Below are positions 16,839-24,732 of a stretch of DNA of 64,000 nucleotides, piece after piece. A program made the position numbers and the translations under genes. The DNA lies in assembly GCF_022533585.1 (NCBI RefSeq), contig NZ_CP092827.1, forward strand, positions 2,582,001-2,646,000. The letters are read 5' to 3'. Position 1 is the first letter of the stretch, and each line of letters begins with the position of its first letter. The DNA is from Pseudomonas sp. LS.1a. Lineage in GTDB: Bacteria; Pseudomonadota; Gammaproteobacteria; Pseudomonadales; Pseudomonadaceae. Below the pieces are notes generated by a model. That model did no database searches. It was given only the letters and a program-made list of their open reading frames with translations, and was not told the origin of the DNA.

Positions 16839-18046
16839 TGCCCCTCACAGATACTGCGGCCAGGCAAGCCAGGTCCAAAGACAAGCCCTACACCCTGAAG
16901 GATTCGGACGGCCTGTTCCTGTACATCGCCGAGAATGGGACGAAGTCCTGGCACTACCGTTTCACCTGGCACGGAAAGCAGGCGCGCATCTCGATGGGCG
17001 TCTACCCAGCCATTGGCTTGCGTGACGCCCGCGTCCGTAGAGATGAGGCCAGAGCATTGGTGGCCAAGGGTATCGATCCGCGCGTAGAACGACGGCATGC
17101 TCGAGCAGAGGCAGCTGTGAATCATGCGAACACCTTCGAGGCTGTGGCCAACCGGTGGTATGAGTTCAAGTTGCCGCGATGGTCTGCAGCGAGAAAGGGC
17201 TCCGCTGTGTTGTCCCGCTTATACCTGGACAAGGACCTGATCCCCGAAATTGGTCGACTGCCAATTGGCGAAATAAAGCGCGCTGATGTGCTGCGCACTA
17301 TGCGGAAGGTGGAGAAACGTGGAGCGCTCAATGTCGCCAGGAAGTGTAGAACCTGGCTGAACGAGATCTTCCGCTATGGCATGGCAGAAGGATTGCTGGA
17401 GGTAAACCCGGCGTCTGACCTGGACATCGTTTCCATACCGGAACCGCCAGTGCAGCACCATCCATTTTTGCGTCGGCATGAGCTGAAAGAGTTCCTGTTG
17501 ACGTTGCGCGATTCCGGATGCAGCGAATCTGTTCGCAGTGCGATCAAGCTGCTACTGCTTACCGGTGTCCGAACGATCGAGTTGCGCAAGGCAACGATCG
17601 ATCAGTTCGACTTCGATGGCGGTATGTGGTCAGTGCCGGCCGGCGTCGTGAAACAGTTGCAAAGCAGGGTTCGAACGAAGGGGGGAGATATCCCACCATA
17701 CTTGGTCCCGTTGTCGCGCCAAGCGGTGGAAGAGGCAAAGCGTGCGCATCAACTGAGCAATCACGGCCACCTGCTTATCGCGGGTCGCCATGACCCGCGA
17801 AAGCCGATGAGTGATAACTCGGTGAATAATGCTTTGAAGAACATGGGATACAAGGACAGGCTGACCGGGCACGGAATACGCGCGACGATCTCTACCGCCT
17901 TGAACGAGATGGGATACAACGAGAAGTGGGTCGACGCTCAGCTATCGCACATCGGCGACGCATACAACCATGCTGAGTTCGTGGAGCAGAGGAAGGGAAT
18001 GATGCAGGATTGGGCAGACTACCTGGACGGCCTGCTGGCAGATTGA
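16838..18046 (+). CDS. int: Tyrosine integrase, P4 type
   Basis: 402 residues. The N-terminal DUF4102-type domain (about 1-85) has DGLFLYI and GKQARISMGVYPAIGL. The SAM-like core-binding domain is at about 100-195, and the catalytic domain at about 210-395. Catalytic residues seen: Arg in LLTGVRTIELRKA, HGIR (His-x-x-Arg), the third His in QLSH, and nucleophile Tyr near residue 376 in DAYNHAEF. The Tyr is only five residues after the LSH His, against about ten in many P4-type enzymes. It integrates the phage at the DUF2589 gene. The stop codon directly abuts the stop of the convergent alpA gene. Confidence 0.93.
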   Translation: MPLTDTAARQARSKDKPYTLKDSDGLFLYIAENGTKSWHYRFTWHGKQARISMGVYPAIGLRDARVRRDEARALVAKGIDPRVERRHARAEAAVNHANTFEAVANRWYEFKLPRWSAARKGSAVLSRLYLDKDLIPEIGRLPIGEIKRADVLRTMRKVEKRGALNVARKCRTWLNEIFRYGMAEGLLEVNPASDLDIVSIPEPPVQHHPFLRRHELKEFLLTLRDSGCSESVRSAIKLLLLTGVRTIELRKATIDQFDFDGGMWSVPAGVVKQLQSRVRTKGGDIPPYLVPLSRQAVEEAKRAHQLSNHGHLLIAGRHDPRKPMSDNSVNNALKNMGYKDRLTGHGIRATISTALNEMGYNEKWVDAQLSHIGDAYNHAEFVEQRKGMMQDWADYLDGLLAD

Positions 18047-18259
18047 TCAGCAGTTTCGAGCCGCGCTGATCCTCTCCCTGGCCCAGGCCTGTACCTCAGA
18101 CTTCACCCAGGCCACCGACCGCGTCCCCAAGTTGACCTGCTTCGGGAACTGGTTTGCCATCATCTTCTCGTAGAGGGTGCTGCGGCTCAGGCCGGTGATG
18201 CGCAGCACTTCGGCCACGCGGATAAGTTCGACATCGTCGGGTATCTCGGCGGTGTTCAT
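18047..18259 (-). CDS. alpA: AlpA-family excisionase/regulator
   Basis: 70-residue MerR-like winged helix. LIRVAEVLRITGLSRSTLYEKM is the HTH, and FPKQVNLGTRSVAWVKSEVQAWARER is the typical AlpA wing and tail. Such proteins act as excisionases or activators of P4-type integrases. Tail-to-tail with int and zero gap. Confidence 0.88.
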   Translation of the reverse strand: MNTAEIPDDVELIRVAEVLRITGLSRSTLYEKMMANQFPKQVNLGTRSVAWVKSEVQAWARERISAARNC

Positions 18260-18268
18260 GGTGACCTC

Positions 18269-18481
18269 TCAGAAAATGTAACGGACAGGGGCAAGGTGTG
18301 CGGCCGGCAGCCGGACCAGCACCGGCCCTTCGTCGAACTGGTCGCCGGCGGGTGGTGGCGGGTGCTGGTCATCGGCCTGGGCAATGCGGTGGTTGGTGGC
18401 GTAGATGGTGAGCACCACGCCGATCAGGAAGGCAAAGGCAGCTGCGGTGAGGCAGGCCCAGAAGACGGTGAGGGGCTTCAT
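18269..18481 (-). CDS. Small single-pass membrane protein, unknown function
   Basis: 70 residues with one membrane helix (about 7-29), then a Pro-rich polar tail (QHPPPPAGDQ). No known family recognised. It overlaps the upstream 267-codon gene by 4 nt (ATGA), so it belongs to the leftward early operon. Confidence 0.6.
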   Translation of the reverse strand: MKPLTVFWACLTAAAFAFLIGVVLTIYATNHRIAQADDQHPPPPAGDQFDEGPVLVRLPAAHLAPVRYIF

Positions 18482-19281
18482 GTCTGCGCCTCCTTGGCCA
18501 TGGCCGCATCGATCTCTGCCTCTCCAGCGTCAGGCGTTTGGCCGCCGATGAATTCCCAGTCGGCGGTGTGAGCTTTGTCCCGCAGCCACCGATAACGCTC
18601 GGCATCCAGGCGCAATTGCGGCGCCTCTTCGACAAAGGCCAGCCAGGCGTCCAGGTCGTAATCACCCTTCATTCCTTGGCGCAGCGCATCGATCTGTTGG
18701 TCCCGCGCCGTCAGGTCGGCCTGCAGCTGGTTTACCCGGTTCGCTGATCTGTCGTACTCGTCCTTGGCTTCCCCGAGTTCATTGCGCAGGCGCTCAATGT
18801 CGGCCATCAGTGCGGCCCGTGTTTCCTCGGCAGCTTGCATGTAGTCGTTCTTGTGCTGGCGAACCGCAGCCAACTCAGTGCGCAGTTCTTCCTCACGCTC
18901 ACCGGCCCGCAGGTGGGCGCTTCTCAGCGCCACAATCTCGCCAACCTGGGCTCCGGTGAACAGCGGCACGCTGTAGCGTGTAAGCCTGTCACCGTCTCCA
19001 ATGCGCAGCGTTGCCGCACGCCCTTCTGCTGTTATGAACTCCTGATAGCCTGGGTCAAACCATGCGGTAGCCAATCCTGGGTACTGCTCGGCTGGCGAAA
19101 GCGCGCGAACATGCGGGCGACCAGCGAAGTAGCTCCAGTCGATTCGCCAGCCAGTCACGGCTGACAAGCCCTTGCACAGGCGTTCAATGTCTTCCTTCTC
19201 GAAGCTATCGAATAGCCCAACGCTTTCACCGTTTTCGAACACTTCCGCGTCACATGGCGGCAGTCTGTTGTCGTTGTTCAT
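18478..19281 (-). CDS. Hypothetical phage protein with central coiled coil
   Basis: 267 residues. The N-terminal half is compact and acidic, with tryptophans in GWRIDWSYFAGRPHVRAL. A long charged heptad region at about 128-200 is a probable coiled coil. The C-terminus has DYDLDAWLAFVEEAPQ and a region like phage early ead/Ea22-type proteins (LDAERYRWLRDKA). That tail motif is common in phage early-left genes of unknown role. Overlaps its neighbours by 4 nt on both sides. Confidence 0.7.
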   Translation of the reverse strand: MNNDNRLPPCDAEVFENGESVGLFDSFEKEDIERLCKGLSAVTGWRIDWSYFAGRPHVRALSPAEQYPGLATAWFDPGYQEFITAEGRAATLRIGDGDRLTRYSVPLFTGAQVGEIVALRSAHLRAGEREEELRTELAAVRQHKNDYMQAAEETRAALMADIERLRNELGEAKDEYDRSANRVNQLQADLTARDQQIDALRQGMKGDYDLDAWLAFVEEAPQLRLDAERYRWLRDKAHTADWEFIGGQTPDAGEAEIDAAMAKEAQT

Positions 19282-19601
19282 TGCCCTTGCTCCAGTAGTT
19301 GAATGACGTCCAGGTAACCGGCGATGTGGCTGCCGGGCTTGTCGGCGGCGGTGCGCTTGAGGTGTTCCACGACCAGGGCCACGCCGTTGGTGGCGGCCAG
19401 CGTTCGGTGCATGGCCAGAACCGTGTCGGTGGCCTCTTTGCGAGCCTGCTGGCGCATGAATTCGTTGATGGGGCCGTGCACTACCAGCACCGGGATTGGC
19501 TTGGGGCGGGTGGCAGTTTCGGTGGAGTACGCCGTGGCTGGCGCGGGCGCAGGGGTAGGGCGGCGGGCCCGGTCAAGGGCCGCCTGGGCGATTGGGTTCA
19601 T
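19278..19601 (-). CDS. Hypothetical phage protein
   Basis: 107 residues. The N-terminus is rich in Pro, Ala and Thr (about 14-36). The rest looks globular, with PIPVLVVHGPINEFMRQQA and a C-terminal HIAGYLDVIQLLEQ. No family recognised. It is first gene of the short leftward cluster that runs to alpA, each member overlapping the next by 4 nt except alpA. It is divergent from the 94-codon gene at 19678. Confidence 0.62.
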   Translation of the reverse strand: MNPIAQAALDRARRPTPAPAPATAYSTETATRPKPIPVLVVHGPINEFMRQQARKEATDTVLAMHRTLAATNGVALVVEHLKRTAADKPGSHIAGYLDVIQLLEQGQ

Positions 19602-19677
19602 GGTGTCACCTGGTTGATTGGCGAGATCTGGAAGGCTGTGCCTTACTCGTGTTTCAACTTTCAGCGGGAGAACTGCG

Positions 19678-19962
19678 GTGAATGTGAGATCAACGGCTCG
19701 TACGAAGACTTATTTCCAGTGGGCGGCTAATCCCAAGAACTTTTCGAGCATGGAGGCCGCTCTTCCTGGTGGTGGCTACGTGGATGTGCGTGGCCGAAGA
19801 ATTGATTCGGGAGAGGTTCAGCTATTTATCGGCGTTTACACTGCTGAGGGAAAACCTGTTCATGAGGAATATCAGGAGGATGTAAAAGGCCTCACGATTG
19901 AACAGGCGATCAATGACGGCATTAAGCGCGGCCAGGAGATTGCCGCTGGTGCCACATCCTAA
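19678..19962 (+). CDS. Hypothetical phage protein, rightward gene in a leftward block
   Basis: 94 residues if it starts at GTG 19678, which has GGAG at 19667-19670 seven nt upstream. A longer in-frame ATG at 19618 adds unlikely sequence. The middle reads GYVDVRGRRIDSGEVQLFIGVY, a probable beta-hairpin domain, and the end is helical. Base composition is less GC-rich than its neighbours. It is the only rightward gene between int and the repressor, suggesting independent expression in the lysogen. Its last 4 nt overlap the convergent methyltransferase stop. Function unknown. Confidence 0.65.
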   Translation: MNVRSTARTKTYFQWAANPKNFSSMEAALPGGGYVDVRGRRIDSGEVQLFIGVYTAEGKPVHEEYQEDVKGLTIEQAINDGIKRGQEIAAGATS

Positions 19963-21761
19963 TCCCGCACTTGCTGGGAAACACTCAGTCCTACTGCAAC
20001 CGGGCGAACCCAGATGGGCATGCTGCTGAGCATGAAGGTTTCGCCTTGGGCGGCCAGTAGCAGGGTGGTGCCCATCACGTTGGCGATGGCTTCCGCGGCT
20101 GCCGGCGGCACCGCGTTGCCGATTCGTTCGCGCCAGGCCTGATCGCTCAGTCCGTCCAGCTCTAGTTGCTCCTCGGGCTCGACCAGGCTTTGTAGCGCCG
20201 CCAGCTCCAGAGTGGTGAAAGGCCGGTGCCAGGTTCCGTCGAGCGATTCGATTACGCAGGTCAGCCGGTCATTGGCCTCGGGCAGGCGAGGGTCTGCGAT
20301 GCTCCAGCGCCCGTTGTCGTGCATGGCGCTGGCGGAAACCGCACCAGCCTGGCCATTCCAGGGCACCACGCCGTAATGGCCGCCGGTAAGGTAGGCATCG
20401 CCCTTGCTGCGGCGCATGCCCGGGCGTGGGTCAGCGATCGACAGGGCACCGCTGGCCACCTGCTGCGAGCCGGTCACGGTTCCAGCAGTCTGGTTCATGG
20501 CTACCACGTTGAGCTTTCGGCTCGACGCGCCTGGGTGCCAGTTGTGATAGCGCGGGTCCTGTACGGCAAAGGCGCCCTGGCCAGTGGTGCTGCCGGCAAT
20601 TACCGTGTTGGCGGAACAAGCGAACGGCGTCACCTGGTATTTGCCGAAGCCTTCTCCACCTCGGCGCGGGTCCGCAACGCTGAATGTGCCTTGCCCCGGG
20701 CTCTTGACGCCGATCACCGCGCCACTGGTGTCTTGCCAGCGACGAACCCCGTATTGCTGGTATTGCAGGGCCCCGGCCATCGCGCGCGGGTCGGCGACCG
20801 AGAACTTGCCGTTGGTTGGCCCGCTGCGAGCAGCGACGGTGCCAGCGGCCTCCTGCCAGTCATGCACGCCAAGGAATCCGTCGCGGAATTGCGGAACGAT
20901 GATCAGGTCGCGCAGGTAGCCATCTTCGATCGCCAGGTCGTTCAGGCTGCGCCAGTCCTTGCCGGCCTCCACCAGAGCCAATCGAACCCAGGTTTTCCAT
21001 TGCAGGGCCGGTACCCGGTGCATGGGGCCGGCCTGCTCGATATCGCCGGCCAGCGGCATACGGCCGAGGATGTCGCCAACGGCGCGCAGGCACTTCTTCT
21101 CTGGCTCGTACAGGAACGGGGGCACCTTCTCGACATGGCGAGCCACCAGCAAGAAGCGCTTGCGGCTCTGGGCCAGGCCGCCGATGACGCCGCAATCGTG
21201 GGTGGTTTCGGCAACCGCGTAGCCGAAGTGGCTGAGCAGGGCGCCGATCTGGTCCAGTAGGTGCCGGCCACGGCTGGCCAGGCGGGGAACGTTCTCGAAC
21301 ACCAGCAGCGGAACCGGGTCATCGCGCCAGGCCTCGCCCATAAGCCAGATGCAGCGCAGGGTAAGTTCGTTCAAGGCCTGATACTTCGGGGTCAGGCTCA
21401 TCTTCTCCGACTGCAGACCGCTGGCGCCCTTGCAGGGGGAACTGATGAACACGGCATCGGGACGACGGTACTGCGCGGCGCGGCGAATATCGTCGGGGCC
21501 AGCCTCAACCCAGCCGGCTGGCGGCTCCTTACCGTGGAAGCGTGTGTACTGGTCGCGGGTAAACAGGTCAATCAGCGTTCCGTCGACACCGGACAGGCGC
21601 TTGAAGTCAGCCAGGCCGGCCGGGTCAACGTCCACACCGCCAAGGCATTCCCACTCTGCCTGCATGTTGCCAACGATAGGCTTGGCCCGATTGAAGCCCT
21701 TGGCGCCGCCGCCCAGGCCGCAGCAGAAGTGGAAGTGAGTCAGTTTTTTCTTGATCAGCAT
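19959..21761 (-). CDS. dcm: DNA (cytosine-5) methyltransferase with five internal VADPR repeats
   Basis: 600 residues. C5-methyltransferase motifs appear in order: I, FCCGLGGGAKGF (12-23); IV, SSPCKGASG with catalytic Cys110; VI, ENV (156-158); VIII, QSRKR (198-202); and X, RIGNAVPP (546-553). Motif IV differs from the usual PCQ-FS. Between VIII and X lies an inserted array of five units of 38-46 residues, each ending in a variant of FSVADPR (at 320, 360, 398, 440 and 486). This occupies the target-recognition region. The enzyme probably protects phage DNA against host restriction; no matching endonuclease gene is adjacent. A terminator separates it from the recombination operon upstream. Confidence 0.88.
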   Translation of the reverse strand: MLIKKKLTHFHFCCGLGGGAKGFNRAKPIVGNMQAEWECLGGVDVDPAGLADFKRLSGVDGTLIDLFTRDQYTRFHGKEPPAGWVEAGPDDIRRAAQYRRPDAVFISSPCKGASGLQSEKMSLTPKYQALNELTLRCIWLMGEAWRDDPVPLLVFENVPRLASRGRHLLDQIGALLSHFGYAVAETTHDCGVIGGLAQSRKRFLLVARHVEKVPPFLYEPEKKCLRAVGDILGRMPLAGDIEQAGPMHRVPALQWKTWVRLALVEAGKDWRSLNDLAIEDGYLRDLIIVPQFRDGFLGVHDWQEAAGTVAARSGPTNGKFSVADPRAMAGALQYQQYGVRRWQDTSGAVIGVKSPGQGTFSVADPRRGGEGFGKYQVTPFACSANTVIAGSTTGQGAFAVQDPRYHNWHPGASSRKLNVVAMNQTAGTVTGSQQVASGALSIADPRPGMRRSKGDAYLTGGHYGVVPWNGQAGAVSASAMHDNGRWSIADPRLPEANDRLTCVIESLDGTWHRPFTTLELAALQSLVEPEEQLELDGLSDQAWRERIGNAVPPAAAEAIANVMGTTLLLAAQGETFMLSSMPIWVRPVAVGLSVSQQVRD

Positions 21762-21808
21762 GCTGCCGTCCTTGAAGAGGTGGCGCCAGCTGGACTGGCG
21801 CAGGCATG

Positions 21809-21832
21809 AAAAAGGGCGCCATTCCGCGCCCT
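21809..21832 (-). terminator. Intrinsic terminator of the leftward recombination operon
   Basis: On the minus strand, AGGGCGC, a 6-nt loop and GCGCCCT are followed by TTTT. It lies 22 nt after the FtsK-gamma gene stop and before the methyltransferase gene. The latter therefore probably has its own promoter or depends on antitermination. Confidence 0.75.
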
Positions 21833-21853
21833 GAGGGTGTTGCAGTGATGAGG

Positions 21854-22804
21854 TCAGACGACCTGGTCGAGCGTTGCCACGACCTTGTAGATGTGGTCCA
21901 TGGACGATTCACCTTCTTCATCCAGTTCCAGCACCTTGTCGTCGAGCAAGCGAATCAGCAGAGCCGTAACCTGCTCAGTGCTCAGTGCCAGGCGGCTTTG
22001 CAGCCAGTGGGCCTTGAACGGGCTGCCGTTCGACTTGAGCACCACCAACTGCTTGGCATCGTCATAGTCGTAGTCGCCGAACTCCTTGCCCAGAATGGTG
22101 CTGCCGGCGTCACCCTGTTCGATGATCTTGTCGACCGGGTGCTGCTCAGCCTGGCAAATAACCTCGCGGCCACCGTTGGAGTCGATGGGGGTAACCACGC
22201 CATCGGCTTCCATCTGCTCGATCATCCGGGTTGCCCGGTTGTAACCGATCTTCAGGTGGCGCTGGATCGCCGAGATCGAGGCGCGGCGGGTGCTGCGGAC
22301 GAAGGACAGCGCCTCTTCGTAGAGCGGGTCAGGTCCGTCGGGCAGTTCCTCTTCTTCCTGCTGGCGACCCGGGCCAAGATCCAGTCCCATGCCGGCGATC
22401 CGCTCAGCAGCACTCAGCGGCAACTCATGCTGGTCACGCTCGGCCCGGATGCCGTCCAGGCCCTCGGCATAGTCGCTTGGCGCCAGCACCAGCAGCGCCA
22501 GTTTGCCGGACAGATCAACCAGGCCGTGCCGGTTCGGGTCTTGAGCATCCACCACGCCGGTCACCGTGATGTTCTTGGACTTGAACTTCGAGTCGGCAAT
22601 GGTGATGGGGATGGTGTCCACGCTGCGCGAGCTGATGATGCCAACTGCGGTCCACGCGGCATCCTCGGCCTGCTTGGTGATGCGGTCGATGACTTCTTGC
22701 TGGTCGTCTTCGCCCAGTCGTCCAAAGGGCATCTTGATGTTGCGCAGTTCGAAGAGGGCGGCTTCGACCAGGTCGTGCACCAGCAACTGGTGGGCGAACA
22801 CCAT
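21854..22804 (-). CDS. Phage protein with FtsK gamma (winged-helix) domain
   Basis: 316 residues from ATG 22804. Residues about 157-216 are a good match to the FtsK gamma domain: DPLYEEALSFVRSTRRASIS, then RHLKIGYNRATRMIEQME and DGVV. In FtsK this winged helix reads KOPS/FRS sequences and activates XerD. There is no Walker ATPase here, so it cannot be a translocase. The N-terminal 150 residues and C-terminal 100 are unfamiliar. The open frame continues upstream without an ATG to a TGA. A GAGGAAA followed by ATT at 22861 could be a rare AUU start giving 335 residues. It is last in the recombination operon, before a terminator. Confidence 0.78.
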   Translation of the reverse strand: MVFAHQLLVHDLVEAALFELRNIKMPFGRLGEDDQQEVIDRITKQAEDAAWTAVGIISSRSVDTIPITIADSKFKSKNITVTGVVDAQDPNRHGLVDLSGKLALLVLAPSDYAEGLDGIRAERDQHELPLSAAERIAGMGLDLGPGRQQEEEELPDGPDPLYEEALSFVRSTRRASISAIQRHLKIGYNRATRMIEQMEADGVVTPIDSNGGREVICQAEQHPVDKIIEQGDAGSTILGKEFGDYDYDDAKQLVVLKSNGSPFKAHWLQSRLALSTEQVTALLIRLLDDKVLELDEEGESSMDHIYKVVATLDQVV

Positions 22805-22870
22805 TGGGGAGGTTCCGTGCAGCTTGGCTTTCTCGATGGCTTCGCGGTGTTCTACTTTAATGGGGTTTCC

Positions 22871-23071
22871 TCAGTACTTGGCGATCTGCTCCAGCTTTTT
22901 CTGCTGGTGAACGCTCAGAAGGGTGCGCGGGCCGTAGCGCTTGAAGCTGGCCCGCATATTTTCGATGAATTCTTCTTCCCAGGCGCCATTGGCGTGCAGC
23001 TCGGCAGCAGCCAGCAGGGAAGTGAACTCTTCGACCTGGTCGTACAGTTCTTCCACGCTCTGGCTGGCCAT
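22871..23071 (-). CDS. Small acidic phage protein
   Basis: 66 residues from ATG 23071, which overlaps the exonuclease stop as TAATG. Mostly helical, with VEELYDQVEEFTSLLAAAEL and KRYGPRTLLSVHQQKKLEQI. No family recognised. Its position between the exonuclease and the FtsK-gamma protein suggests a recombination accessory or regulator. Confidence 0.65.
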   Translation of the reverse strand: MASQSVEELYDQVEEFTSLLAAAELHANGAWEEEFIENMRASFKRYGPRTLLSVHQQKKLEQIAKY

Positions 23072-24732
23072 TACGCGGCTGCCTGGCTGTGCCGAACCGA
23101 TTGGATGTGGTGGATCAGCGCGGTGCAGATGGCTTCGAAGTCGCTGGCGCGGTACAGCTTGGCCGAGCACTCTTGCGCGACCGCCTCAAAGCCCAGCGAG
23201 GCCAGGAAGTCGGCGGTTAGGTTGAAGCCCAGGGTGTTGCTGATGTCGCCCAGCTTGATGCGTCGGCCATCATCGGCGACGGACTGTGCAGTTGGCGTTG
23301 CGCTGGTGATCGGCGTAACTGCTGGCGCCGGATCTGCCTGGGCGACCTGTTGCGGAGCCTGCTGCAAAGGTTTCTCGTCATCCCGGGGCAGAGTCTGCTT
23401 GGCGGCCTTCTGTTCAGCCTGCTGGCGCGCCAGCTCGGCGTCGTCGCGCTTCTTCTGCTCTGCCTGCTCGTGTTCACTGACCCGGACCTTGATCAGTGCC
23501 ACCAGGTCGTCGTTGGCCTTCTGCACCAGGTCCTGCGCGTCGTGGAACAGGAACTTGTGGTCGGCGGCCAGTTCGTTAAGGCTGGCGATGTTCAAGCGGA
23601 TCAGGTCGCCGATGCGGCTGGCCTCGATCTTCGCCCGGGCTAGTTCGGCGCCGGCCGCTTCGTTCAGGCTGTCGATGGTGCGCTTGCCTTTGATGGACTC
23701 GGCAAAGTTGGCGTGCACCTTCGGCATGCGGATGCGGCCGCCTAGGGTGGCGTCGATCTGGTCGATGTGGTCCTGCAGGGCCTTGGCCGAGTCCATCACG
23801 ATCTCGGTTCGGATGCTGTCCTTGCGGGACTTGACCAGCTTGTCGAGCTCCAGGCGCTTGCGGCGAGCCTCGGCGGCGATGTCGTCGATCGCCTTGAACA
23901 GGGCGTCGATGCTCTCGGTCTGGCTCAGGGCGTGCTCTTTGGCTGCTTTCAGGCGCTCCTCAACATCGCCGCACCACTTCACGGTCTTCTCGGCGTCCGC
24001 GAAGTCCTGATCGGTCTTGAGCTCGGTGTTGATGTTGCTGAACACCTCCAGGGCGTGTGACTTGAAGGCATCCAGGTTGCTGGCGGTGACCATGCCGGTT
24101 ACTTCAATGCGCAGAGCCGGCAACTGATCGGGCGCCGCGCCGATGGCCTCGACCTTGGCCTCTTTCACCTCGAAGTAGGCCAGGTCTTCTTCGAACTGGG
24201 CCCAGCCTGCCACCAGTTGCTCGCGGCGACCGGCTACCGGTTGGTACTCCAGGTGCACGAAGTTGTCGCGGGTGCCGTCCGAGCAGACGAAGATCACGCG
24301 CTCTGCGCCACTGACCAGCAGTTGCTGCTCCAGCTGCCAGTAGTAATGCGGCTCCAACTCTCCGGCGACCACTGCTGCTGCCAGGGTGGCGTTCCACAGC
24401 TTGTGCTCGAACAGCGTGTCGCCGAGCATCGTGGCCCCGTCCATCGAGGCCAGTAGGTTGCCGCTGGTACCGACGATTGGGTAAAGCTCCTCCCCCAGCA
24501 TTTCCTCGACCAGGGGGCGGGCCATTTCTTCGGTAGCATGCCCGCGGTCGAAGATGGCCTGCTGCTGGGGCGTTACCTCCGGCACGATGCCGGTCTTCTT
24601 CATTGCCAGCAGATCGTTGCGGTTCTGGTACTTCGAGGCGCCCATCATCGCGGGCGCCTCCGAAGCGGTGAAGTAGCTGGAGCGAAGGGCGTGCCACTCG
24701 GGCGTGCCTTGCTGGACGTTATGCACTTGCAT
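23071..24732 (-). CDS. YqaJ-type (lambda-exonuclease-like) recombinase with coiled-coil extension
   Basis: 553 residues. The N-terminal 200 or so are a YqaJ/lambda Red exonuclease domain: QGTPEWHALRSSYFTASEAP is the conserved start, SMDGAT supplies Asp, and LFEHKLW supplies Glu and Lys of the D-ExK site. A long helical region follows (about 210-440, DUF-like with KDSIRTEIV), then a Gln/Pro linker and a small C-terminal domain. It would degrade dsDNA 5'-3' so that the RecT-like partner can anneal ssDNA. It overlaps that gene by 14 nt. It is more than twice the length of lambda Exo. Confidence 0.85.
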   Translation of the reverse strand: MQVHNVQQGTPEWHALRSSYFTASEAPAMMGASKYQNRNDLLAMKKTGIVPEVTPQQQAIFDRGHATEEMARPLVEEMLGEELYPIVGTSGNLLASMDGATMLGDTLFEHKLWNATLAAAVVAGELEPHYYWQLEQQLLVSGAERVIFVCSDGTRDNFVHLEYQPVAGRREQLVAGWAQFEEDLAYFEVKEAKVEAIGAAPDQLPALRIEVTGMVTASNLDAFKSHALEVFSNINTELKTDQDFADAEKTVKWCGDVEERLKAAKEHALSQTESIDALFKAIDDIAAEARRKRLELDKLVKSRKDSIRTEIVMDSAKALQDHIDQIDATLGGRIRMPKVHANFAESIKGKRTIDSLNEAAGAELARAKIEASRIGDLIRLNIASLNELAADHKFLFHDAQDLVQKANDDLVALIKVRVSEHEQAEQKKRDDAELARQQAEQKAAKQTLPRDDEKPLQQAPQQVAQADPAPAVTPITSATPTAQSVADDGRRIKLGDISNTLGFNLTADFLASLGFEAVAQECSAKLYRASDFEAICTALIHHIQSVRHSQAAA

